A program made the translations under genes and the position numbers. From contig JAGGNK010015447.1 in the NCBI GenBank assembly GCA_017590115.1, positions 1 to 64,000 of the forward strand: 64,000 nt of DNA, read 5' to 3'. This DNA comes from Montifringilla adamsi. Taxonomy: Eukaryota > Chordata > Aves > Passeriformes > Passeridae. Under the pieces are notes generated by a model. It was not told where the DNA came from, ran no database searches, and worked only from the letters and a program-made list of their open reading frames with translations. Positions 34,201 to 44,362 of the stretch are shown here, piece by piece (the stretch's first letter is position 1; each line of letters begins with the position of its first letter).

Positions 34201-37200
34201 TAATTGATAGGCTGTTGGAGAGGAGGCTGTGAGGGAAGAATTTCCAGATGCTGTAATTTTGAAGCCATCTGAGATGTTTGGGAGAGAGGACCGATTTCTC
34301 AATCATTATGCAAGTAGGTACTCTTGGAATAATAAATCCATGTATGATTTATGTAACTGCCTGTAGAGAACAGAGAGAAAATGGGATTTGCTTCTGAAAA
34401 GCAGACAGGTGTGTTCTAATCAGCAATGTGTGGGATATACAGCAGCATACTAAATTCTCACCTCTTGACAGAATTCTTTCTCAGTCTAGTTAGATGTTGC
34501 TCTTTGTTTTTATTTTTGTAATAATTTTATTTTGAGCGGTGTGTGTACTGACTCACTCTAAGGAAACAGCAAATGCAGCCCTCTCGTTACTGTTAATACG
34601 AAAACTAAATGTGTCTTGAAAAAAAATGCTGCTGCAATTGGCTGGGAATTCTTCCCAATCCTATTTTTTTTAAAGAGAATTCAATTTTCAGAAGAGATCC
34701 ACACTCAGTGTGGTGTCAAATGTCTTGGTTATTCTGGTACTGAAAGGATTCCCAAATTTCTTCTTCTTTTTTTACATCAGACATGCGCTGGTTTGGTGGT
34801 GTCCCTCTTGTTTCTCTGGGCAAAAAAACAGTGAAGCAACCAGTCTACGTAAGTTTTCCATGAAATCCCAATCTCAAATCCTCAGTGGGTGGATGTGTTG
34901 GTCTGTAAACCACCTCTGAAAGAAGAGTGTGTGCATGTATTCCTGTTTTCTCTTGGTAACTGTTGGAATTTGTTCCTCACAGGTGGTTGATGTAGCAAAG
35001 GCAATTATTAATGCAATTAAGAATCCTGATGCAAAAGGAAAAACATATACCTTGGCTGGGTAAGTCACTTTCTCTGATTCTCATTAACTGTAGTACATCT
35101 TTTTGGTGTCATTTTTTGGCATGCTGCACAGTACATTTAATTTCTCCATCCATGCACACAGTTCAAGGTGCAATAAATTCCACCTCCTTTTTGGGAGGAA
35201 AAATGGCTCAAGCAAGCTCTTACTGTGAGTACTCTGAAAATCCTAATTTGGGCTCCACTGCATTTCATGTGATGTATGTACACACAAAGAAGTAGGCAGC
35301 TTGGGAAACATGCTAGACAACATGGATTTGGGGAGAATTCTGGTAAAGCTGTGTGGAAACCATCTGGAATTAGAATTAGATCTTAGAGGCAGTGGATCTA
35401 CAGTTAGAGACTGGATTTACAGGCTGCCCAGAGAAACTGTGGCTGCCCTGTCCCTGGAAGTGTTCAAGCCCAGGTTAGACAGAGCTCTGAGCAACGTGGG
35501 ATAGTGGAAGGTGGGGCTGGAATGAGATGGTTTTTGAGGTCCCTTTGAACCCAAACCATTTTGTGGTTGTCTGATCTCTTGGAACTTTTCTGGAGAACAT
35601 GTCAGTTGAAGGCTCAGTTTTCATGCTTGTAACCTTAGACCTTGGCATCTGCAATCCTGTGTTTATCAAACTGCTCAGCAGTGTGCTCTTGTGGTGTCAT
35701 GGAGCTTTTCAGAATGTTTTGGAATGGCAGCAAATTACCTGGAAAGCCAAGGGAGATACCTGACAGCTCAGGCTGAGCACATCTAGAGAGCCTAAAATGC
35801 CAAGGCACAATCTGAACAAGAAAGGAATGGGAATTCCCAGTGGTTTGTGTTACTCCTAGGCAAGTGGATGGACAACTGACTGCTTCCTTCTCTTTGTCTT
35901 GGGAGAGAGGAAATGCATTTTTTGGACAATTCGTCTTGCTTTTAAATAGAACAAGATACTCTTAGTCAAGTAAAGGCAAGTGACTCAATTTCCCTGCAGC
36001 CATTTCTACCAAAGATGGGATGTCTTGTTAATAAAGTATCCTTAATTCTGCATTTGATTTCTGGCTTCCAGGTGGGCTTGAACAAGCTGTCACAGTGCTG
36101 GAAGTCTTTGAGTTCAGAATTGGAGTCAGCATGGAAAGGAGGCACATTCAGGTGTGCTTTCAAAGCACACAGAAACACTCCATCCAGTGTGGTTGTGGTG
36201 GGTTAGCCTTGGCAAGCAACCAAACACCCACTGTCCCTTTCTGCCGAATCTTTTCCATGCTTTTCCCCAGCTCCAGGATGGGCCCTTGCACAGGCTGCAG
36301 TCCTCCAGGATAAACCTCCTCCCTGTGAGCCACAGGGGAATCTCTGCTGGCAAATTACTTGGATTGAAGAAACAGGCTCTTTGTAGCCTTGGGGGTGGAG
36401 GGTTTTAAATAGTTACTCTTCTTGGGTGCTAATATTGCAGTATAGCTGACTGAGGTGTGATGTTTGCTGCGTTCCCTTCCAGCCCTCACCGGTACCTCCT
36501 GTACGACATGGTCGAGTACATCTACGCCATTGCCCACCGCCCTTTCATTCCCTACCCGCTGCCACGGCCTCTCTACCAGTAAGTGGAACCCTAATTCAGT
36601 AAGCTCTTGGCTGCACAGAAGCATTAATACCTGTTGCATGTGTTATTTACTCTGCCCAGTTGTTATTAAAGTGGTGGGGCTGCAGAAGTTGCCTTTCCTA
36701 AGGTACTTGTTAGCCAGTTTTGAGCCTTCAGCTCAGGGACAGGCCTGCATTTGATGAGCTGGTACATTAAATGCATGCTTGTAGTGAGCTTAACATAGCG
36801 GTTCATTCCAGAGTCATTTCCTCCTGACATCTAGGGACAGGATGAGAGGACGTAGCCTCAAGCTGCACCAGGCAATGCTCAGGTTGGACATCAGGAAGAA
36901 TTTCTTCACAGAAAGGGTGGTTGAACATTGGAATGGGCTGCCCAGGGAGATGTTTAAGAAACAACTGGACATGGCACTCAGTGGTCTGGTCTGGTTGACA
37001 AGGTGGTGATCAGCAGAGGTTCGACTTCATTAGCCTGGATGTCTTCTCCTGCCTAAGTCATTCTGTGATTGAATGGCTTTGCTGAGCCAAGAAGTAGCAA
37101 AAGTTCCTAATTCAATAAAATTAGTAGCAAATCAAATGATTTTTTAACAATACCACAGGGAAAATCTGTGTGTATGTTGCTGACTGCAGGCCCTGACAGA

Positions 37201-39996
37201 TTTTTTTGCACAATCTTAAGGACCTGCTATGAGGCTGGGCCTGATTTTTAGGGAATAATCACATCTTTTTGAAGAGCTACCTCAAACAATACATGCCATT
37301 TCAGAAGTTGCCCTCAGCACGATGGGGCTGTGTTATTGTTTGGCATACTAGTCCTCCTCATTTTTAGTACAATGCAAATTAATAAGCTTAATCAGTCACC
37401 AGAGTTAGAACCAGTACGATTCAGCATTGGATCCACGGAAGTGCTGATGGATAACACTTAGAACATCCTAAACTGTTCTAGCTGTTCCTGTATTGGCTGC
37501 AAGAGGCACCAGGCACATGGCTCTGGTGGCAACAGAGCAGCTTGTTAGAAAGGTGCTATGTGGATGCTTCTTAGTTTCATTCACATTTGCTGCAGTCCAT
37601 GTTATGCTTTTTTATTTATGGGCTGAACTAAGTGATAGTTCATATTTTTGTGAAAAGAATGCACCTAAAAGGCAGATGAGCCAGGTTGTGTTCATGTGCA
37701 GTAACTCAGTAACACCCTAATCTGCCGGGTGAACACTTCAGCAAGAGGTCCTACTTGTTCAGTGAGAGATTCTGCTGTTGGTCCTGAGACACTGAGCAAG
37801 AACTGTAGCATTATTTTGTTTTCCCTGTCAGATTTCATTTCTTTCAAGGGAAACTTCATTTCTGAAAACTGCAGATACCCCAATCCTCGCCCTTTTTATA
37901 GATTGCTCCAGATTCCACCAGCATGTTTGTGTTGCTGATAACTCTGCTGATTAGTTGTCAGCAAGTGTGTTTTCTTCCGGAGGCATTGAATCCAACATCG
38001 TGACTAATTGGATTGCTGCCTACACTGGCAGGGAACAGAGTTTGAATGAAAGGCAGGGGCAAGACTCAGCCCTCTGGTGTGTGGGGAATTGGATGGGGGA
38101 TTTACTTTCCCCACCCCCTAATGCTCATTTTAACTTCCAGAGATCTGCTTCTCCATTCCATCCAAAGTAAAATAATACAAAATCCAATAATTCAGGAACA
38201 GTTAATTACCAGAAACACAACCAAGAACTTGGTGGCTGGCACATGTAGTGCTTTAATGAACTCAGAGCTTGCAAGAACAGCTTCTTGCTGTTGGAACAAC
38301 CTCTTGCTCACCATCTACTAAGTCTGAAATAATTTTTACCAGATTTCTATGTATCTGGATAAATGACTGCACTTTTATACTATTTCTTCTGTTCACAGTT
38401 TAGTTGCAAGATTCTTTGAGATGAATCCGTTTGAACCGTGGTTGACACGGGACAAGGTGGATCGGGTAAGTGTGGGACCAGCCAAAAATCCCTCTTGGGA
38501 AATGTTTCATTGTGCATATGTAACTCCCACTTGCAGTTTTGCATTCTCCAAAACCACATGGAATTGAAACAGCCAAAAGTAGGGTTGGATGAGCAAAGTG
38601 AGGGGGGAAGTGCTTCCCACTCTTAGTGAGTTTATGTACCTCTAGATGCACTCAAATCACTTCCATCTTCCAGGAAATGGTGTTTTTAACAACTGAAGTT
38701 GAACTGACACCCTGCACACATTCCAAAAATCTCGCTTAACATTCAAGTGTGTTTCCTGGAAGAACATTGCCACTTCATGTTTATTCCTGACTTCTCAGAG
38801 TGTTTGATTGGGGGTGGAGAAATAAGTTGCGAAAAAACAACTGCAAGCAAGGAAAAAGTAGGAATTAGCAAGGGCTAGTGTCAAAATTTGGCATATGCGT
38901 AGGCTAGCAAAGATATTCATGTACATTGCCTAAACTTTCTGCTTTCTGATGACTCTCCCACCTGTTTTGCAGCGCTGGAATTTCAATATATTTTATTATA
39001 ACACAACATCAATACCCTACTTAACCTGATTGTCTCCCTGGATATAATTGTAACATCTCCAAAAACCTTCAGCTGCCTTTGTAGTTTCTTCCATTATATT
39101 TCATAAAATAAGCCTGCACCAAATCACTAAAACTGCTGCAAGCTAGCTGTAGCATAGGTAGTGTAAGAGGGAGTTTCTCCATGTCACTTCTGGGTCTGAT
39201 TGTTCCTCTTTCCAAGCTTTTCGTCCTTAAATAATCTGTACAGTATTAGATGTATTTGATTCAAAAGACCTTTCAAGGAACACCAGCATAAGAGAAATCT
39301 CTGTTTTCTGTGGGTTGCCTATATAGAATATAGATAATATATGGTAATTCTGTAGGTAATAGAATTAACTGTGGTAATGGAATCAAATATTTGTACCAAG
39401 CCATGTTCTAAACCATAAACACAGCCAAACCATCTACCAGAGGTGATAATTCAACACAACGTTTTCTTGACAAATCAGAATATCCATAATTTGAGTTCAA
39501 GTATAGCCTTGGAGTTCTGCTTAATTTTGCCGTTGTGATGCAGTAACCTCCCTGATAATGTATGGAGAATAAAGGAAGGCACTTTGTGCTTGGTATTTAT
39601 TCCTGAATTAAAGCCTGAAGGACTTCTTGCTGGGTGCAGAATACCTGTACCTCCTGTTGAAGGTCTTGGTACTCAACACCTTGTGTAATTGTGCCACAGT
39701 TCTGTGTGAATCTTTCTTCTTCCTCTACTTCTTTTGTCAGGAGAATAATTGCATTGGGTGTAAAGCTGTTCATTTCAAGTGAATTATCTTTTTTTTTTTT
39801 TCCCTTACCCTCCCCATTCTTGTTGAAGTTTCACACAACAGACATGACATTTCCTGACCTTCCTGGTTTTGAAGAGCTGGGGATTGAACCAGCCTCCCTG
39901 GAACAAAAAGCCATCGAAGTCCTGCGCCGTCACCGCAGGTTCCGCTGGTTGGACGCTGAGCTGGAGGAAGCAAAGCCAAAAACACAGCCCATGTAA
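27937..39996 (+). CDS. NDUFA9: NADH:ubiquinone oxidoreductase subunit A9 (complex I 39-kDa accessory subunit), 11 coding exons
   Basis: This nuclear gene encodes an accessory subunit on the matrix arm of mitochondrial complex I; the family is an atypical short-chain dehydrogenase that binds NADPH and stabilises the arm rather than catalysing the main reaction. Eleven exons join into 373 codons plus stop, close to the 377 residues of human NDUFA9, and I recognise colinear similarity along the length. The first 35 or so residues are rich in Arg and lack acidic residues, as expected of a matrix-targeting presequence. The nucleotide-binding motif GATGFLG is at residues 57-63, followed by the conserved IIPYRC and [11 protein letters not shown] segments, and a YxxxK pair (Y177, K181) is kept. 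The C-terminal part has [10 protein letters not shown] and IEVLRRHR. The start at 27937 is chosen because MAAA matches the family N-terminus. Introns run from 134 bp to 2367 bp. No frameshift or premature stop is seen. CR1 fragments sit in introns 1, 8 and 9. Confidence 0.96.
28650..28825 (-). repeat. CR1 fragment in NDUFA9 intron 1
   Basis: The reverse complement of the CR1 3' region is visible: a degraded ATAGAATN-type tail, then GGAATGGACCTTAAGGACC, GCCATGGGCAGAGACATCTTC and GGATGGAGCAGCCACAGCTG. It is therefore inserted opposite to the gene. Confidence 0.85.
29434..29645 (-). repeat. CR1 fragment in NDUFA9 intron 1 (second)
   Basis: CR1 motifs in reverse orientation are present, including CCCATCCAGCCTGGCCTTG, GGGGCAGCCACAGCTTCTCT and GAAGAATTTCTTCCTGGTAT. 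The extreme CR1 3' tail is missing. Confidence 0.8.
30073..30243 (+). CDS. NDUFA9: NDUFA9 coding exon 2
   Basis: The acceptor is TTGCAG|GCC and the donor is TTAG|GTAATG; the exon enters and leaves in phase 1. It encodes the rest of the presequence and the first beta strand with the GxxGxxG nucleotide-binding loop (residues 57-63), followed by RYVVNRL. Confidence 0.95.
30992..31089 (+). CDS. NDUFA9: NDUFA9 coding exon 3
   Basis: The acceptor is CCTTTAG|GTCGC and the donor is TTCATG|GTGAGT; it enters in phase 1 and leaves in phase 0. It encodes the conserved stretch from [12 protein letters not shown] to [10 protein letters not shown] (ending at residue 103). Confidence 0.95.
31273..31364 (+). 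CDS. NDUFA9: NDUFA9 coding exon 4
   Basis: The acceptor is CTTGCAG|GAGTGG. The donor is ACAAA|GTAATT, weaker than the other donors of the gene. It encodes [13 protein letters not shown] to GKEWETK, including the conserved NVVINLIG strand, and leaves in phase 2. Confidence 0.94.
33732..33873 (+). CDS. NDUFA9: NDUFA9 coding exon 5
   Basis: The acceptor is GCTTTAG|AAACTTC and the donor is AACAAA|GTAAGT. The exon enters in phase 2 and leaves in phase 0. It encodes [17 protein letters not shown], the [15 protein letters not shown] core segment, and the YLRNK motif at residues 177-181, the likely counterpart of the short-chain dehydrogenase YxxxK pair. Confidence 0.95.
34211..34313 (+). CDS. NDUFA9: NDUFA9 coding exon 6
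   Basis: The acceptor is TTGATAG|GCTGTT and the donor is GCAA|GTAGGT; it leaves in phase 1. It encodes [19 protein letters not shown] and the conserved [12 protein letters not shown] segment. Confidence 0.95.
34781..34848 (+). CDS. NDUFA9: NDUFA9 coding exon 7
   Basis: The acceptor is ACATCAG|ACATGC and the donor is GTCTAC|GTAAGT. It encodes [20 protein letters not shown] followed by PVY. The length matches the human segment exactly, although several residues differ. Confidence 0.94.
34983..35059 (+). CDS. NDUFA9: NDUFA9 coding exon 8
   Basis: The acceptor is CCTCACAG|GTGGTT and the donor is GCTGG|GTAAGT; the exon leaves in phase 2. It encodes [20 protein letters not shown] and TYTLA, including the conserved VVDV motif that follows the substrate-loop region. 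Confidence 0.94.
35395..35575 (+). repeat. CR1 3' fragment in NDUFA9 intron 8
   Basis: Forward CR1 3'-end motifs are seen: GGCTGCCCAGAGAAACTGTG, CCTGGAAGTGTTCAAGCCC and ACCATTTTGTGG near the tail. The 5' part of the element is missing, as is usual for CR1. Confidence 0.8.
36483..36578 (+). CDS. NDUFA9: NDUFA9 coding exon 9
   Basis: The acceptor is CCTTCCAG|CCCTCA and the donor is TACCA|GTAAGT; it enters and leaves in phase 2. It encodes the family segment from [19 protein letters not shown] to [11 protein letters not shown]. Confidence 0.95.
36834..37070 (+). repeat. CR1 3' fragment in NDUFA9 intron 9
   Basis: A fairly well preserved forward CR1 3' end runs from GGGACAGGATGAGAGGACG through AGGTTGGACATCAGGAAGAA and GGAATGGGCTGCCCAGGGAG to a terminal CATTCTGTGATTG tail. 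Confidence 0.88.
38399..38465 (+). CDS. NDUFA9: NDUFA9 coding exon 10
   Basis: The acceptor is GTTCACAG|TTTAGT and the donor is GATCGG|GTAAGT. It encodes [20 protein letters not shown] followed by DR, a strongly conserved C-terminal segment of the family. Confidence 0.95.
39829..39996 (+). CDS. NDUFA9: NDUFA9 coding exon 11 (last coding exon)
   Basis: The acceptor is GTTGAAG|TTTCAC, preceded by a long pyrimidine tract at about 39788-39820. The exon carries the C-terminus, including [39 protein letters not shown] and a TAA stop at 39994-39996. The IEVLRRHR motif is diagnostic for NDUFA9. Confidence 0.96.
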   Translation, partial: FHTTDMTFPDLPGFEELGIEPASLEQKAIEVLRRHRRFRWLDAELEEAKPKTQPM

Positions 39997-40076
39997 CAAC
40001 TGGCAAGGGGGATACTTAAAGCTTCTTAAACTGCCTTCGGATGACCCAGCTTCTTCGGAGAACTGTGTACATACTG

Positions 40077-40082
40077 AGTAAA
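40077..40082 (+). terminator. NDUFA9: candidate NDUFA9 polyadenylation signal (AGTAAA)
   Basis: AGTAAA, a known variant of the polyadenylation hexamer, lies about 80 bp after the stop codon and is followed by a GT/T-rich stretch near 40110-40130. No AATAAA is seen nearby. An alternative, ATTAAA at 40749-40754, would give a 3' UTR of about 0.77 kb. Confidence 0.4.
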
Positions 40083-41470
40083 ATGTATTAATCATGTAAA
40101 CTGTATTTCACCAGTGTTGTCTTTTCAGTTAAGGGGGGATTGTCACTGCAATGTGAATTTTCCCTCTGCCACAGAAGGAAATAACATGGTTGCTTAACTG
40201 GTGAGCATTGTAATGTTTTGAAGGTTGGGACTAGAGGGAATATGCCATAGCACTTGTCCCTTTCTCCCTTGCCTCTCAAAGCACTGAGCTTTAGGTGTTC
40301 AAACAGTTTCAGGAGTGTTGCAGTTTGGGACTGGGTCATCCAGAATGTGCCCTTTCCAGTAAGAATTGCTGGGTATGCTGCCTGTTCAGACTACGAGATC
40401 TCAGACAAAGCCCTGGTTTTAAGTGTTTGACTCTTCTGTACTTGGTTTCCTGTGCTGAACATGGCTCTTAAAGAAAGTGCCAGCCTTCTTTAAGGGAGTT
40501 GCAGAGAGCCAAAGTCACTGAGCCTCCTTTTCTCCAGGTTAAAACATCCCCAGCTCCCTCAGCTGATTGCTGTAGCCAGAGAACAGAATCTCTCACTCTT
40601 TCTATATTGCCAAAGTACAATGAAACTCTTGGACAAAGTGTTCCTCAGATTTCAAGAGCTTCCACATCAAAACTGCTGCTGCTAATGTTTACTCTGTGAG
40701 AAAGAGGTGGGCTCTTGTGAGTGTTTTGATCTTGCCTTCGAAGGAAGTATTAAATTTGTCTCTCTCATGGATTATTTATTTTTCTTTTGATAACGTAAGT
40801 TCAAAAGCTAGGGCAAACTGGAAGGTGAAGTGCATATTGTTAGTAATTTGAGCATAAACTTCTATTATTTTTGACTGCCAGCTTTTCGCTATCAGACCCT
40901 AACTCTATAGTCTCATTAGCACTCGTTTGCTAAGTGTGGCCCTGATCTTGATTTATTGCACATTGCTCACATCCTGCTGTGAAACCACTCATGTTCCTGG
41001 GCTGCTTCACAAGAGTACAGAGAGATGCAATTATCACACATCCCTATGGCTAATGAGCAGTTTCCATTTTCAGATAGCAATGTGCTGCAGGAAAAGCTCC
41101 CAAAGGCAGTGTTGGAATAGGAGGTGCCAGTTCTGGAAATGTTTACCATGGTGTAGTGATCTATTTTTCCCGCCCCCCTCATTCAAAGCACAGCTTTTCC
41201 AGTTGCACCACTGAGCTCTCCTACAGGATCTTAGTTCAGACAGCCATTATAGAGTGGGAAAGGGGTGAATATCCATGAGAAATTTACTTGAAGCAGCTGT
41301 TCCACATCAGGAATATGGGTAAAGTAGAGCATGACACCACAATACTTTGCCTTACGCAGGACTTCCCCTTCCCACCCAGCAGAAACTATGCTGTGATTTC
41401 TCCTTAGTTACCTTTCTGAAGCAATTCCTTTATTTTGTAATACAGCCCCGAGTACGGAACTGCTGTAATC

Positions 41471-41822
41471 CATAGAATTGGTAAGGTTGGAAAAGACCTC
41501 CAAGATTGTTGAGTCCAATCTTGGGTTACCACCTTGACAATTAGACCAGAGCAGTGAGTGCCACATCCAGTGGTTTCTTGAACACCTCCAGGGTTCTACA
41601 GTGTCCCCTGGGCAGCCCCTTCCAATGCCTGAGCACCCTTTCCATGAAGAAATTCCTGCTGATGTCCAACCTGAACCTCCTTTGGAACAGCTTGAGGCTG
41701 TTTCCTATTGTCCTGTCTCTTACTGGGAGCAGAGCCTGACCCCCACCTGGCTGCACCCTCTTGTCAGGGTGTTGTTGAGAGCCAGAAGGTCCGACTGAGC
41801 CTTTTTTCCTTCAGGCTGAGAA
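41471..41822 (-). repeat. CR1 3' fragment
   Basis: Reverse CR1 motifs run from CATAGAATTGGTAAGGTTGG through GAAGAAATTCCTGCTGATGT to GTTGTTGAGAGCCAGAAGGT. Confidence 0.85.
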
Positions 41823-42551
41823 ATGCTTAAGGGTTTCTCCAGTTGCTTAGAGGGCAGATTTTAATGACTGAGAGGAGATTAATGCTGGCAGTAATTATTC
41901 TGTAGTTACTTCTCTCTCCCTGCTGTTACTTCTTTTCCCTCTGCCCTAAGAAATGCACGTGGATACAATTCTATGACATGAGATCAGAGGACTGATATAT
42001 TTAAAGCAATCCAAACTTTGAGTAATTAATGAGAAACTTATTTCAGCTTCTTTGAGGTAGGGGAACAGAAGGTGAAGTGCGCTTAAAAAAAGATAAAGAG
42101 AAGCTGGTGGCAGAACTAAGAACAGTGATGGTGTGCTGCTATAGGGTTTCTTTCCGGGATCTTACTCCCTAAATACCATTCCTTCTTGAAAAAGCTTAAC
42201 ATTAGTTGGGCATATTACAAACTGCAGAATGGAAATTGCCTTTCTCATTGTCGCTAGGGTTGTGACAGGGATTTTGTTGTCGAGATTCTGGTTTGAAGCA
42301 GCACATGGAATCAACAGCTGGAAAAACAGATCTAGCAACACAGACCTGGCTTACACTGAACCGCCAGTAGTCGGAGCTGCTGCTTAGCAAATCCTGATCC
42401 CAGTTTCCTTCTGGAACCTCCTTCCCCAGCGTTCCTCCTCTGGGCTGATACAACTGATTAAAAAGCCAAGCCATTAAATACCTCCCTCCAAAGTTTCTTG
42501 TGTATACACATCCAAAGGGCAGTGGTCAACAGCTCACTGTCCTGATGGATA

Positions 42552-42882
42552 TCAGGGACAAGTGCTGTCCCTCGGGAGTTCATGCTGGCACCTGTGTTAT
42601 TTAATACCTGTTTTAATGACGTAGCCAAAGGGATCGAGTGCACCCTCAGGAAGTTTACAGATGATGCTAAAGCAGAGTTGTCACACCTGAAGAACAGGAC
42701 GCCATCCAGAGGGACCTGGCACAAGTTGCCCACAGAGAAGCTGTGGCTGCCCCATCCCTGGAACTGTTCCAGACCAGACTGGATGGGGCTCAGCAACCTG
42801 GGATAATGGGATGTGTGCCTGCCCATGGCAGGGGGTTGGAACAAGATCTTTACCCTTCCAACCCCAACCATTCTGTGATTCT
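42552..42882 (+). repeat. CR1 fragment with an internal deletion
   Basis: Forward CR1 sequence such as GGGATCGAGTGCACCCTCAG is joined directly to 3'-end motifs (GAGAAGCTGTGGCTGCCCCA). It ends in CCATTCTGTGATTCTGG. The usual several hundred bases between these segments are missing. Confidence 0.85.
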
Positions 42883-44289
42883 GGCGACTGAAGCGTATGT
42901 TCCTTACTTTAAAAACATTGAGTTCACTTGTCTCAAGATTACCCCTGAACCTTACTATTGCAAACCTCCTCTACACAGAGGAGATGCCTCTCAGTTTCTG
43001 GTCCCTGGGCAAAGCAGTCTGTACCAAGAAACAGAATCTCGGTTCTGCCAGAGGAGCACCTCAGGTTCTATAAGGGATTTGTCCAACTGCCTGCACCTGA
43101 GGAGCCTTTCAAGCGTGCTCAGGGGTGGCTGGAGGGAAGAATGGGGCAAAGGTGACAACAAACTGCTTAAAGCAGTTGGGGGAGGTAGATGGGGGAGGTA
43201 GGTGCATGGTAAGGAGTTAGTTTGACTCTGACAGTGGTGGTTGTGGAAGCTCTGGTGAGCTGCTGCTTCCCTTCAGCCAGCAGTGCCTGTGGTAAGTCAC
43301 TTTTTTGCCCTTTTGTTATCTGAATTATTTGTTGTGGGCTTTATGGATTCAAGAATGGATGGTTTTGCAAGCTGAAGCCTCAGTGAGCAGCTGAAGAATT
43401 CTCCCCTGGAGACATCTTGTTTCTTCCAGGCTTGTGTCTTGTGCTTGGATTCTCAGGGCTATAATGGCATCAGTCCCTCATTTTGTCCCTGTTAAGGGGT
43501 TTGTGTTGTCTCTCTGCCATGGAATTAACTGGTGTGTAAGGCTTAAATTTATGTTCTAGTATTTCTATGAGTGGGTGAAGTGCAGGTTTTGTTCTCTGTA
43601 AATTTGTCCTGCCTTTGGCCAACAGGACTTTCTGAGCGAAGGGTGGAGAATAGGAGCACATATGCATTCTGTAGGTACAATTTCCTTAGGAAGTTCACCT
43701 CTAACTAGTGTTGTTGTTAATTAAAATAAAGCTGATGCTGCCACTGCATTTTTCGAGCCTCTGAAGTCTGAGGGCAGCCTGGGCAAAGCAGAGGTTGTGT
43801 CCCAAGAATGTGTCAGAGCAGTAATTTAGTAACACAATTGAGTGAAAATAAAAGCAAAAGATGTTTGCCTGTTTCCAGTTTTGCCAGCATTTTTCTTAAC
43901 TTTTCCTCCCACATACACCCCATGCTTTATACCCTTAAGTTGGGCTTGGGTAGGAAAGAAAGAGCCACTCATTTTTCCATGTTTGTTGCTCCCCAGACCA
44001 CCTTATTCCTTTCTTTTTGTTGCCTTTAGAATTTTCCCAGCCTGAACATCAGTGCATTTATGAATCTATAACAAAATAAGAATAACCTCTCACATCTTTG
44101 TGTCTTCTTGAAACAAGAAAAATCTAGTTATACAGCATAAATTAAAGAACAATCCCCTTCCCTATTAATTAACTTTTACTCGAAATATTTGAAATTTTTC
44201 ATGCTAATCTTCAAAAACTGACTCAAGTCTATTTGAAATTCCTAATCTGACTTACTCAGGCCACTGACTTAATTTTAGAACCACAAACT

Positions 44290-44362
44290 CATCGTCCCTG
44301 GGCAGCTTATCCCAATGCTTGATAACCTTTTCTGTGAATAAATTCTTGCTGAAAAGAAGAAC
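44290..44362 (-). repeat. short CR1 remnant
   Basis: CCCTGGGCAGCTTATCCCAATG and TGAATAAATTCTTGCTGAA resemble the reverse CR1 3' region. It is short and decayed. Confidence 0.45.
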
